Shown: positions 6,674 to 13,231 of the stretch, piece after piece
How the letters are laid out: every line of letters starts with the position of its first letter
How positions within the stretch are numbered: position 1 is the first letter of the stretch
DNA from: an uncultured Ruminococcus sp.
GTDB lineage: Bacteria; Bacillota; Clostridia; Oscillospirales; CAG-272
Direction: 5' to 3'
DNA: 13,834 bases
Assembly (NCBI GenBank): GCA_902778205.1
Contig: CACYWX010000038.1
Span: forward strand, 1 to 13,834
Position numbers and translations under genes: made by a program
The notes under the pieces: model-generated
What the model was told of the DNA's origin: nothing
The model's input: the letters and a program-made list of their open reading frames with translations, nothing else
Databases searched by the model: none

Positions 6674-7558
6674 TCAGACCGCCTTCACCGGCGCGGCCAG
6701 ACGCTCCGCGTTCCCGTGGAAGAAGGCCTCCAGAATTTCCGGAGCAAGGCCCAGTCCCTCGATGAAGGGCACGAGCTCGTCGTCGAAGTAGTCCCGGGCG
6801 TAGACGAACCGGTCCGGATGGGCCTCCATGAGCCGCTTCGTGTAGGCAGGATCCCGCTGAAGAGCGATCCGGCAGGAGCCCGCCGAGCAGTCGCAGTAGA
6901 GATTGGGATACCGGTCCAGCAGCTCCCCGATCCGTCCTCCCGGCAGGACCGGCCCCCGGGGATAGGCCTCCGTCAGACCCCGGTCGTCCCCGGAGATGTG
7001 GCACCAGAAGCCCGGCGCGTGACCCAGAAAATTGGTCTCCGGACAGAGCCTCAGCACCCGCTCCAGCGTGTCGATGTCCCCGCCGTACCACCAGTGCCGC
7101 CTCGGAAATTCCGCCCCCGTGGACTGGGCCAGCGGATAGTCGAAGTGCATGGTCACGGGCAGGCCCTCCTCCCCGCAGTACCGGTAGAAATCAATGGCGT
7201 CCGGATTGTCGTACATCATCCGCAGCTTCAGCTCCCCGCAGACCTGCACCCCGTAGGTCCGGACCGCGGCCCGCATCTTCTGAATGGCGGCCGGCCTGCG
7301 CGGATCGGCGCAGTACCCCAGAATGAACCGCTCCGGAGCCCGCTCCTTGTAGGACCAGCACAGGCGGAGCGGCGCGGGATAGTCCCGGTCCCCCATGGCG
7401 GTGGCGAAGGCCCATACGGTGCGGGGATCGTATTCTCCCTCCGGGCATTCCCAGGTGAGGAGCCAGGTCTTCGCAATGCCTTTTTCGTCCATGTCGGCAA
7501 TATGCCGCTCGAAGCTCCGGCCGTGATAGTCCGGATGGTTGTGGGCGTCGATCTTCAT
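6674..7558 (-). CDS. Metal-dependent amidohydrolase (amidohydrolase 2 / ACMSD-like family)
   Basis: A 294-residue cytoplasmic protein with the TIM-barrel metal-site pattern of the amidohydrolase-2 family, whose members hydrolyse or decarboxylate small carboxylated substrates. The N-terminal HxH is H6/H8 in DAHNH, further metal or catalytic residues are H138 (MHFDYP) and H180 (LGHAPGFW), and the late aspartate is D256 (ARDYFDDEL). GELKLR at 108-113 and FHGNAERL near the C-terminus are also typical. Length is usual for the family. AAGGAGG lies 5 nt before the ATG. It follows the ABC ATPase gene after 78 bp without a visible terminator, so they probably share a transcript, although no functional link between them is evident. 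The family is well supported; the substrate is unknown. Confidence 0.8.
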   Translation of the reverse strand: MKIDAHNHPDYHGRSFERHIADMDEKGIAKTWLLTWECPEGEYDPRTVWAFATAMGDRDYPAPLRLCWSYKERAPERFILGYCADPRRPAAIQKMRAAVRTYGVQVCGELKLRMMYDNPDAIDFYRYCGEEGLPVTMHFDYPLAQSTGAEFPRRHWWYGGDIDTLERVLRLCPETNFLGHAPGFWCHISGDDRGLTEAYPRGPVLPGGRIGELLDRYPNLYCDCSAGSCRIALQRDPAYTKRLMEAHPDRFVYARDYFDDELVPFIEGLGLAPEILEAFFHGNAERLAAPVKAV

Positions 7559-7636
7559 CCCGTCCTCCTTTTCCTCTCCCCGGCAAAGGCGCCTCCGCCC
7601 CGTCGGCTCTTTTTTCTCTCTTCCGAAACGCCTTTC

Positions 7637-8341
7637 CTACAGAATGTGCCCGGCGAAATACAGCTGTCCGGGGATGGAGCGGACGTATTCCTCCACCGGC
7701 CCGCAGAACAGCACCGTGTCCGACATGTGGAGCACCGTTCCGTCCACCGCCTCCGGATCCGCCATCACCACGGCGCACCCGTCCTCCTCCCGGATCCGGG
7801 CAATTTCCGCGAACAGATCGTCCCTTGCGGCGGCGTCCAGCCCCTTCAGCGGCTCGTCCAGCAGAAGGAGCCTCTTCCGTCCGCAGAGAGCCCGGGCCAG
7901 GAACACCCGCTGTCTCTGCCCGCCGGAGAGCTCCCCGACCCGCCGCTTCTCCAGATCCGCGATCCCGAGCCGTTCCAGCTGCTCCGTCACCATGGCCCGC
8001 TCGGCGCGTCCCACGAACAGATGCTTCATCTGCCCGAGGCATCCCGCCAGCACCGTGTCCCGGACCGTGGCGGCACCCCGGACCTCGCTCTCCTGTGGCA
8101 TGCATCCGATCTCCTCCCGCCGCAGTCCGTTTTCCCGGATCACCGCGCCTTCCATGGGCTCCAGCGCGCCCAGCATGGTGGCGATCAGCGCGCTTTTTCC
8201 CGAGCCGACGGGGCCCACCAGCGAGACGTATTCCCCCGCGTGGACCGTCAGTCCGATCCCGCGGCACAGCACGGCCTCCCCGTATCCCACGGCGAGATCC
8301 CGGCAGGTGAGAATGGCGTTGTCCGGCGCGGCGCAGTTCAT
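7637..8341 (-). CDS. ABC transporter ATP-binding protein, ZnuC/metal-type, lacking the H-loop His
   Basis: A 234-residue ATPase subunit of an ABC transporter. Walker A is GPVGSGKS (residues 43-50), the Q-loop Gln is Q83 (CMPQES), the signature is LSGGQRQR (138-145), Walker B is RLLLLDEP (157-164, catalytic E163) and the D-loop is GLDA (167-170). The compact layout and the stretch LERLGIADLEKRRVGELSGGQ resemble zinc/manganese-type ATPases (ZnuC, MntB). Where the family has SHDPEAV-like sequence, this protein has MADPEAV (193-199): the switch histidine is Ala194. ATP hydrolysis may be impaired or differently controlled. I chose the ATG at 8341 because AAGGAGGA lies at 8351-8358; the open frame runs up to 8401, but that part overlaps the promoter. 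No permease or binding protein of a metal importer is nearby, so it is an orphan here. Confidence 0.85.
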   Translation of the reverse strand: MNCAAPDNAILTCRDLAVGYGEAVLCRGIGLTVHAGEYVSLVGPVGSGKSALIATMLGALEPMEGAVIRENGLRREEIGCMPQESEVRGAATVRDTVLAGCLGQMKHLFVGRAERAMVTEQLERLGIADLEKRRVGELSGGQRQRVFLARALCGRKRLLLLDEPLKGLDAAARDDLFAEIARIREEDGCAVVMADPEAVDGTVLHMSDTVLFCGPVEEYVRSIPGQLYFAGHIL

Positions 8342-8377
8342 AGGGCGTCTTCCTCCTTCACCGCCCGGATTCATCGG

Positions 8378-8397
8378 ACGGTTTTCGTCATTATAGC
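8378..8397 (-). repeat. Shared promoter element, minus-strand copy
   Basis: On the minus strand this reads GCTATAAT, GAC, GAAAACCGT. The same element, with a 4-nt middle (AAAT), occurs on the plus strand at 8551-8571 in the glnN promoter. Both copies span the -10 box and the predicted transcription start, and they face each other about 155 bp apart. Confidence 0.65.
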
Positions 8398-8398
8398 A
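8390..8398 (-). promoter_or_regulatory. Extended -10 promoter of the ABC ATPase - amidohydrolase unit
   Basis: On the minus strand TGCTATAAT is a perfect -10 box (plus-strand ATTATA, 8390-8395) with the TGn extension; the -35 is poor (TGTACT at 17-nt spacing). The start would be near 8383, giving a leader of about 40 nt before the ATG at 8341. Confidence 0.75.
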
Positions 8399-8426
8399 CA
8401 ATCCCCGCCGAAAGTACAGGGAATCC

Positions 8427-8437
8427 GGGAAATTCCC
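8427..8437. promoter_or_regulatory. Palindrome GGGAAATTCCC between divergent promoters
   Basis: An 11-bp perfect palindrome, overlapped by a wider GGGAAT (8419-8424) / ATTCCC (8432-8437) inverted repeat. It lies about 45-55 bp upstream of the ABC ATPase start site and about 130 bp upstream of the glnN start site. It could be a regulator-binding site; this is inference from position and symmetry only. Confidence 0.35.
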
Positions 8438-8529
8438 GTCCCGCGGAGGTCAGAACGCCTGAGAAACGCGCCTCCCCGCCCGCTTTTTTCGCCGATTCGC
8501 CAAAACGGACCGAAATTCGTCCTCCCTGC

Positions 8530-8558
8530 TTGCAATCCGGCCCCGCCTGCGCTATAAT
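8530..8558 (+). promoter_or_regulatory. Promoter of glnN
   Basis: TTGCAA (8530-8535, four of six matches to TTGACA), a 17-nt spacer and a perfect TATAAT (8553-8558). Transcription would start near 8565, about 35 nt before the ATG at 8600. Confidence 0.8.
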
Positions 8559-8571
8559 AAATGAAAACCGT
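8551..8571 (+). repeat. Shared promoter element, plus-strand copy
   Basis: GCTATAAT, AAAT, GAAAACCGT: the counterpart in inverted orientation of the element at 8378-8397. See that entry for the comparison. Confidence 0.65.
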
Positions 8572-8575
8572 TTCA
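8562..8575 (+). promoter_or_regulatory. LacI/CcpA-like operator candidate over the glnN start site
   Basis: TGAAAACCGTTTCA carries the inverted half-sites TGAAA/TTTCA around ACCG. It matches the catabolite-control (cre) consensus TGWAARCGYTTWCA at 12 of 14 positions, failing at the two just right of the centre. It covers the predicted transcription start, where a bound repressor would block initiation. The off-centre CG makes the assignment tentative. Confidence 0.4.
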
Positions 8576-8599
8576 GCGCGCCTGCGTGAGGAGGAGCCT

Positions 8600-10696
8600 A
8601 TGCCGAACGTATCGGAGTATTTCGGCACTCTCGTTTTCAACGATTCCGTCATGAAAGCCCGTCTGCCCCGCGATACCTACCGGTCCCTGAAGAAAACCAT
8701 GGACGAGGGCACCGGACTGGATCCCGCCCTGGCCGACGTGGTGGCCAACGCCATGAAGGACTGGGCCATCGAAAAGGGATGCACCCATTTCACCCACTGG
8801 TTCCAGCCCCTCTCCGGCGTCACGGCGGAAAAGCACGACAGCTTCATCTCCCCCGCCGGAGACGGCAAGATCATTATGGAGTTCTCCGGCAAGGAGCTGG
8901 TGCGCGGCGAACCGGACGCCTCCTCCTTCCCCTCGGGCGGACTGCGCGCCACCTTCGAGGCCCGGGGCTATACCGCCTGGGACCCCACCGCCTACGCCTT
9001 CATCAAGGACCGGACCCTCTGCATCCCCACGGCGTTCTGCTCCTACGGCGGCCACGCGCTGGACATGAAGACGCCCCTGCTCCGTTCCATGGACGCCCTG
9101 AACACTCAGGCCATGCGGATCCTGCGGCTGTTCGATCCCCGGACGCCCGTCACCCGCGTTCACACCTACGTGGGCCCTGAGCAGGAATATTTCCTGGTCC
9201 CCAAGAAGCTCTACGAACAGCGGCGGGACCTGATCTTCACCGGGCGGACCCTCTTCGGCGCGCGTCCTCCCAAGGGTCAGGAGCTGGACGACCACTATTT
9301 CGGCACCCTCAAGCCCCAGGTGGACGCCTTCATGAAGGAGCTGGACGAGGAGCTCTGGAAGCTGGGCATCCTGGCGAAGACCGAGCACAACGAGGCCGCC
9401 CCCGCCCAGCATGAGCTGGCTCCCATCTACTGCCGCACCGGCATGGCCGCGGACCACAACCAGCTCACCATGGAGATGATGCAGAAGATCGCCAAGCGGC
9501 ACGATCTGGTCTGCCTGCTCCACGAAAAGCCGTTCATGGGCGTCAACGGCTCCGGCAAGCACAACAACTGGTCCCTCGGCACCGGCGACGGAGCGAACCT
9601 GCTGACCCCCGGCGACACCCCTGCGGAAAACGCCCAGTTCCTGCTCTTCCTCTGCGCCGTCATCAAGGCCGTGGACGAATATCAGGACCTGCTCCGCATC
9701 AGCACCGCCACCGCCGGAAACGACCATCGTCTTGGCGCGGCGGAGGCTCCCCCGGCCGTGGTGTCCATCTTCCTGGGGGACGAGCTGACCGCCATTCTGG
9801 ACGCGCTGGAGGCCCACAAGACCTACGACCCCAAGGAGAAGATCCGGCTCCAGCTGGGCGTGGACGCGCTTCCGTCCTTCCCCATGGACAACACGGACCG
9901 CAACCGCACCTCCCCCTTCGCCTTCACGGGCAACAAATTCGAGTTCCGCATGGTGGGCTCCTCCCAGTCCATCGCCGACTGCAACACCGCCCTGAACACC
10001 GCCGTGGCCGAGGCGCTCCGGGTATTCGCGGACCGGCTGGAGGCCGCCGACGATTTCACCTACATGCTGAACCACCTGATCCGCAAGACCGTCCGGGAGC
10101 ACCGCCGCATCATCTTCAACGGCAACGGCTACGACGAGGCCTGGATCCGGGAGGCCGTGGAGGAGCGGGGACTCTCCAATCTCGCCTCCACACCCGAAGC
10201 CCTGCCCCATTTCCTGGACGAGAAAAACATCCGCCTCTTTACCTCCCACGGGGTCTTCACCGAGGTGGAAATGCGCTCCCGGTACGAAATTGCCCTGGAG
10301 AACTACGCCAAGACCGTCCGCATCGAGGCCAACACCATGGCGGACATGGCGAAAAAGGAGATCCTCCCGGCCATAGCCGCCTGTTCGAGGGATCTGGCCG
10401 AAACCGCCCTGGCGCTCCGGTCCCTGTCCCCGGACTGCGGCGGAGCGGAGGGAGAGTTGGCCGTGCGCCTGTCAAGTCTCTACCGGGACATCACCGATAA
10501 GACGAAGGAACTGGAAGCCGCCGTGACTTCCCTCTCCGCCCTGCCGGACGCCAAGGCCCAGGCGGACGCCGCCCGGTTCATCGTGACCCACACCATGGCC
10601 CAGCTGCGCGCCTTCTGCGACGAGGCCGAATCCCTCACCGCCGAGAAATACTGGCCCTATCCCACCTACGCCGCGCTCCTGTTCGGCGTGGAGTGA
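8600..10696 (+). CDS. glnN: Glutamine synthetase type III
   Basis: A 698-residue glutamine synthetase of the GSIII family, which makes glutamine from glutamate, ammonia and ATP and works as a large cytoplasmic dodecamer. Length is usual for GSIII (about 700, far longer than GSI or GSII). The catalytic part contains GPEQEYFL (substrate and metal glutamates), KTEHNEAAPAQHELAP, GVNGSGKHNNWSL and NDHRLGAAEAPPAV, the typical GSIII forms of the glutamine synthetase motifs; the N-terminal FGTLVFND and HWFQPL stretches are also characteristic. AGGAGG (8589-8594) 5 nt before the ATG at 8600 sets the start; an upstream in-frame ATG at 8561 lies at the promoter and would not be in the mRNA as a translated codon. 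It is a single-gene unit with its own promoter and terminator, divergent from the ABC ATPase. Confidence 0.96.
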   Translation: MPNVSEYFGTLVFNDSVMKARLPRDTYRSLKKTMDEGTGLDPALADVVANAMKDWAIEKGCTHFTHWFQPLSGVTAEKHDSFISPAGDGKIIMEFSGKELVRGEPDASSFPSGGLRATFEARGYTAWDPTAYAFIKDRTLCIPTAFCSYGGHALDMKTPLLRSMDALNTQAMRILRLFDPRTPVTRVHTYVGPEQEYFLVPKKLYEQRRDLIFTGRTLFGARPPKGQELDDHYFGTLKPQVDAFMKELDEELWKLGILAKTEHNEAAPAQHELAPIYCRTGMAADHNQLTMEMMQKIAKRHDLVCLLHEKPFMGVNGSGKHNNWSLGTGDGANLLTPGDTPAENAQFLLFLCAVIKAVDEYQDLLRISTATAGNDHRLGAAEAPPAVVSIFLGDELTAILDALEAHKTYDPKEKIRLQLGVDALPSFPMDNTDRNRTSPFAFTGNKFEFRMVGSSQSIADCNTALNTAVAEALRVFADRLEAADDFTYMLNHLIRKTVREHRRIIFNGNGYDEAWIREAVEERGLSNLASTPEALPHFLDEKNIRLFTSHGVFTEVEMRSRYEIALENYAKTVRIEANTMADMAKKEILPAIAACSRDLAETALALRSLSPDCGGAEGELAVRLSSLYRDITDKTKELEAAVTSLSALPDAKAQADAARFIVTHTMAQLRAFCDEAESLTAEKYWPYPTYAALLFGVE

Positions 10697-10715
10697 ACCG
10701 GATCCCGCCGGATAC

Positions 10716-10755
10716 AAAAAACACCGGATTCTCCCGCAAGGGTCCGGTGTTTTTA
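10716..10755. terminator. Bidirectional terminator between glnN and the zinc-ribbon gene
   Basis: A perfect 12-bp stem AAAAACACCGGA (10717-10728) / TCCGGTGTTTTT (10743-10754) with an inner CCC-GCAA-GGG hairpin capped by a GNRA-type loop. It has an A tract on one side and a T tract on the other, so it can end transcription from glnN (20 bp upstream) and from the convergent minus-strand gene (10 bp away). Confidence 0.92.
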
Positions 10756-10764
10756 TCGTTCGTC

Positions 10765-11457
10765 CTATTTTCCGTCCTTCTCTTCCATCCTCAGGATCGC
10801 CTTCCGCGCCGCACCCGCCGTGTACGCTCCCGCGTAGGAGGACAGGGCGGCGGCGAGGGCTCCCACGTCGATGCTGTCCGTCAGGGTTTCCCCCACGAAG
10901 GACCGCGTCACGATCTTCGCGGCAAACCAGATCAAAGCCGCGGTGCCCGACAGGATCATGATCCATTTGGCCGCCGGGAGCGCTCTCCCGATAGGCCGCA
11001 TTTCCTCCTCGTATGCCGGTTCCGTCTCACTGTCCGCACGCGCGGGAACGAATGCGGAAACGGGCTTCGCGGGCGCCGCCTGAGGACCGGGCAGATTCTG
11101 TGCGGTGATGCGCTCCGCCTTGTCCTTTCCCGCGGACTTCTCCCTGCCTTTGCCGGTGCTCTCGGAGGAGGACGCCGCACCGAAGGCCGCCGCCGTACTG
11201 GAACCGGCCCGGGCCTCTTCCGCCGCCTCCCGCTTCCGGTCGTGGAGCTGGCAGATGCGGTAAAGATACTCCATCCCGCTGTCGGTCATCCCGGCGCTCC
11301 GGAGATTCTGTTCGTTGGATAGCAGACGCTTCACCGCCGGCGTCTCCGAGCCCTCCATAAACTTGATGAAGGGCAGGATCACCCGCTTGCAGTCTTCACA
11401 GAGCCTCGTCTTGTCCTCGTCAGGGATCTCCCGTCCGCAGTTCGCACAGCGCGCCAT
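10765..11457 (-). CDS. Zinc-ribbon membrane protein of unknown function
   Basis: A 230-residue protein I do not recognise as a named family. Residues 4-23 form a zinc ribbon with two CxxC knuckles (C4, C7, C20, C23). A short helical domain follows (to about residue 80), then a low-complexity Ala/Ser/Lys/Glu linker (about 80-160). A transmembrane helix at about 164-183 (AKWIMILSGTAALIWFAAKI) is next, and a moderately hydrophobic Ala/Gly-rich segment at 197-218 may be a second one. With the ribbon inside the cell, the layout recalls membrane-anchored zinc-ribbon proteins common in Firmicutes. AGAGGTG (11463-11469) precedes the ATG, and the gene has its own promoter and shares a terminator with glnN. 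Function unknown; a regulatory or scaffolding role is only a guess. Confidence 0.75.
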   Translation of the reverse strand: MARCANCGREIPDEDKTRLCEDCKRVILPFIKFMEGSETPAVKRLLSNEQNLRSAGMTDSGMEYLYRICQLHDRKREAAEEARAGSSTAAAFGAASSSESTGKGREKSAGKDKAERITAQNLPGPQAAPAKPVSAFVPARADSETEPAYEEEMRPIGRALPAAKWIMILSGTAALIWFAAKIVTRSFVGETLTDSIDVGALAAALSSYAGAYTAGAARKAILRMEEKDGK

Positions 11458-11491
11458 AGGGCCACCTCTTTCGCCGTTTCCTTAATAGTGT

Positions 11492-11520
11492 ATTATACCA
11501 GATTTTCCCTCGGTCCGCAA
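11492..11520 (-). promoter_or_regulatory. Extended -10 promoter of the zinc-ribbon gene
   Basis: Minus strand: TGGTATAAT, a perfect -10 (plus-strand 11492-11497) with the TGn extension, and TTGCGG (11515-11520) 17 nt upstream as a weak -35. The start would be near 11485, about 28 nt before the ATG. Confidence 0.75.
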
Positions 11521-11642
11521 GAGGTTGACGGACAGTTTTCGCCGCGCTCCGCCAAAAACAGCCCCGAAAACACGCTTTTTCAAAGAATTCCGGTCTCTTT
11601 ATCCCCGGTCGGACTCCGTAATTCCGCTGGAACGAGGCCGGA

Positions 11643-12128
11643 TCAGCCCCGGTCCAGCAGTCTCGACAGGTTCTCCGCCCGGATGATCTCCTCCTCCTCG
11701 AAGGTCAGGATGTCCCGGCACAGCTCCTCCGCCTCCTCTGAGCATCCCCGGATCCTCAGCTCCTCGAGCTTGTCCTGCAGCTGCTCCGCGCCGGTCCGGG
11801 TCCCCTTGGCGATCATGTCGCAGATGTTCTTCTCCGAGGGATCGAGGATCCGGTTCATGAAGATCCCTCCCTTCGTCGCCGCCTTTTTCAGAAGATTCGC
11901 CTGCTTCGGCTCCTCGGTCCGCATCCGCATGAGCTTCTCCGTCTGCCGGGTGAAATCCGCGTACTGCTCCAGCTGTCCCGTGACGCTGGCCATGAGCTGT
12001 TCCGCCCGGATCCCGGGAACCACCATGGCCAGGCTCTCGGCTCCCATGGTCACGTTCCGGTGCATCTCCGCCAGAAGCTCCCCCGTGGCGTCCCCGGCTC
12101 TTCGATCCGTTCCTGTGTTTCCGTTCAT
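11643..12128 (-). CDS. Conserved hypothetical protein, predicted helical bundle
   Basis: A 161-residue soluble, charged protein with no signal peptide or membrane segment. It is almost wholly predicted helical, with heptad-like spacing (for example LMASVTGQLEQYADFTRQTEKL at about 45-66, split by a loop, and EELCRDILTFEEEEIIRAENL at 134-154). It resembles in pattern a small hypothetical protein common in Clostridia (HRNVTMGAESL..., EEPKQANLLKKAATKGG, MIAKGTRTG), perhaps a four-helix bundle, but I cannot name a function. GGAGGG (12138-12143) lies 9 nt before the ATG at 12128; the frame stays open up to 12323, but that part has no ribosome binding site at any start. No clear promoter was found. 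I also see no convincing terminator after it. Confidence 0.7.
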   Translation of the reverse strand: MNGNTGTDRRAGDATGELLAEMHRNVTMGAESLAMVVPGIRAEQLMASVTGQLEQYADFTRQTEKLMRMRTEEPKQANLLKKAATKGGIFMNRILDPSEKNICDMIAKGTRTGAEQLQDKLEELRIRGCSEEAEELCRDILTFEEEEIIRAENLSRLLDRG

Positions 12129-12320
12129 GTTCGTTCTCCCTCCGCATCGGATTATTGCTCCGCCAACAAACAAAAGCTTTTCGAAAATGGTATCCTGCAG
12201 CTGAAAATCAAGCCAGTCAGGGGCTCCGGCAGCTGCATCTCTGAAAACCAACGCTTCGTTTGCTGTCGCATGAATAAATGCTTCGGAACAAGCATGCGCC
12301 GGGCACACGGGATTCATGCA
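12129..12320. other. Intergenic region with nested inverted repeats
   Basis: No recognised gene. It is more AT-rich than its surroundings. Perfect inverted repeats are GCATGAAT (12268-12275) / ATTCATGC (12312-12319) enclosing ATGCTT (12278-12283) / AAGCAT (12290-12295), and GCAGCTG/CAGCTGC between about 12206 and 12238. The overlapping palindromes AAAAGCTTTT and TTTTCGAAAA lie near 12173-12188. It probably holds the promoter and leader of the 161-residue protein gene, but no good -35/-10 pair is visible. Confidence 0.4.
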
Positions 12321-12365
12321 CAAACGCCCCGCGGTAAATTCCGGAGAATGACCGCGGGGCGTTTG
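12321..12365 (-). terminator. Strong hairpin at the end of the rsgA-thiN-spoVM unit
   Basis: A perfect 15-bp stem CAAACGCCCCGCGGT (12321-12335) / ACCGCGGGGCGTTTG (12351-12365) with a 15-nt loop, starting one base after the spoVM stop. The U tract is poor (GTTTG), so it may act as a terminator or as a 3'-end stabilising hairpin. Confidence 0.65.
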
Positions 12366-12366
12366 A

Positions 12367-12447
12367 TTATGTTCCTTTGCCGAACCGGAAGATCCTTTTC
12401 AAAAACGGCACGCACAGCCGCGGACTTTTCCAGATGACGACCTTCAG
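12367..12447 (-). CDS. spoVM: SpoVM-like sporulation peptide with apparent CTG start
   Basis: A 26-codon gene in the position of spoVM. SpoVM is an amphipathic peptide that recognises the curved forespore membrane and anchors SpoIVA for coat assembly. The product begins (M)KVVIWKSPRL and ends FRFGKGT. It has exactly the 26 residues of B. subtilis SpoVM and shares K2, K7, the functionally important P9, a basic residue at 10 and a basic residue at 17. Downstream it forms an amphipathic helix with basic and aromatic faces. The only start in frame at a proper distance is CTG, 6 nt after AAAGGGGGAG (to 12454). ATG, GTG and TTG are absent. It lies 28 bp behind thiN, as in Bacillus (thiN-spoVM), and directly before a strong hairpin. 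The size and start codon would hide it from most gene finders. Confidence 0.78.
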   Translation of the reverse strand: MKVVIWKSPRLCVPFLKRIFRFGKGT

Positions 12448-12475
12448 GAGAATCTCCCCCTTTTTCAGAGCTCTT

Positions 12476-13231
12476 TCACGCCAGTGTATGCGCGCCTGGC
12501 TCCGGCTGTGAAAAGGGCTTTCTCCGGCTCCGGATCAGCAGAACGGTCCCCCTGACCCGGATCACGGCCCGCTCCGCCGTCACCTCGTTGGACACCGCGA
12601 AGGAGGGATTGTCCCATCCCAGCGTCACGGGCTCGGGCATGGGATACCGGCATCCCTCCGCCGTGACGGAGCAATCCTCTCCCGCGGCAAAGCCCAGCGC
12701 GAACAGGGAGAAATACCATCCGTCCCCCGGTCCGCCGTCTCCTCCCGGGATCTCGTCCCGGGGAATCACCGTCTCCTCGTCCCGCAGGACCCGGAATTCA
12801 TTCCGCCCGTCCGTGAGAAAGGCGTCGATCCCGCGGTTCTTCAGGCTCCACAGCCAGAGGATGTTGGAGAGATAGTGATCCGCCCGTCCTCCGGTGCCTC
12901 CCACAAGGATAAGACGCCGGTACCCCCGCTCTATGGCGGTCCCGCAGGCCAGCACCGTGTCGGTCACGTCCTTTTCCGCCGGAACGCGGAGAATCTCGGG
13001 CGCGTCCTCACCGACGGGAAGCGCCCCCGTGTAGGAGTCGAAATCCCCCACGATCAGCTCCGGCTCAAGCCCCAGCCGCTCCGCCGTCTCAAGCCCGCTG
13101 TCCGCCGCAATAACGTACCCTCTCCGGACCATGTCCATGAACGCACCGGACGCCGCCAGAGCCTCCGTGTCGCAGTCTCCGCCCGTGACGATCACCGCCG
13201 GCCTCAGTCCGCGTTCTGTCTTCTCTTCCAT
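12476..13231 (-). CDS. thiN: Thiamine pyrophosphokinase
   Basis: A 251-residue cytoplasmic enzyme that transfers pyrophosphate from ATP to thiamine, giving thiamine pyrophosphate. Family motifs are AADSG (43-47), GDFDS (62-66), EKDVTD (86-91) and GGTGGRADH (111-119), with the C-terminal thiamine-binding part near SNE (214-216). Length is slightly above the usual 210-220 because of a short Gly/Asp insert near 163-170 and a C-terminal tail. The start at 13231, with AGGAAGG about 8 nt upstream, lies inside the end of rsgA (28-bp overlap), so translation is probably coupled. The open frame extends further upstream into rsgA but lacks family similarity there. In many Firmicutes rpe stands between rsgA and thiN; here it does not. 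Confidence 0.93.
   Translation of the reverse strand: MEEKTERGLRPAVIVTGGDCDTEALAASGAFMDMVRRGYVIAADSGLETAERLGLEPELIVGDFDSYTGALPVGEDAPEILRVPAEKDVTDTVLACGTAIERGYRRLILVGGTGGRADHYLSNILWLWSLKNRGIDAFLTDGRNEFRVLRDEETVIPRDEIPGGDGGPGDGWYFSLFALGFAAGEDCSVTAEGCRYPMPEPVTLGWDNPSFAVSNEVTAERAVIRVRGTVLLIRSRRKPFSQPEPGAHTLA

Noticed and set aside
8342..8401. Upstream extension of the ABC ATPase to an ATG at 8401
   Set aside because: That ATG is part of the TATAATG of the promoter, so it would lie upstream of the transcript, and the ribosome binding site fits the ATG at 8341.
6716..8557. 613-codon plus-strand open frame opposite the amidohydrolase and ABC ATPase
   Set aside because: It covers two well-supported minus-strand genes, their intergenic gap and the promoter region. 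The Pro/Arg-rich translation has no recognisable motif.
8561..8599. Upstream start for glnN at 8561
   Set aside because: The ATG directly follows the -10 box, upstream of the expected start site, and lacks a ribosome binding site. The ATG at 8600 has AGGAGG.
8573..10249. 558-codon minus-strand open frame opposite glnN
   Set aside because: Antisense to a complete, unmistakable glutamine synthetase; no start signals and no family resemblance.
12448..12475. TPP riboswitch or other leader motif near thiN
   Set aside because: I looked for the TPP-aptamer core sequences (CTGAGA and the ACC-TGATCTGG region) around thiN and spoVM and found none. thiN is internal to the transcript and overlaps rsgA.
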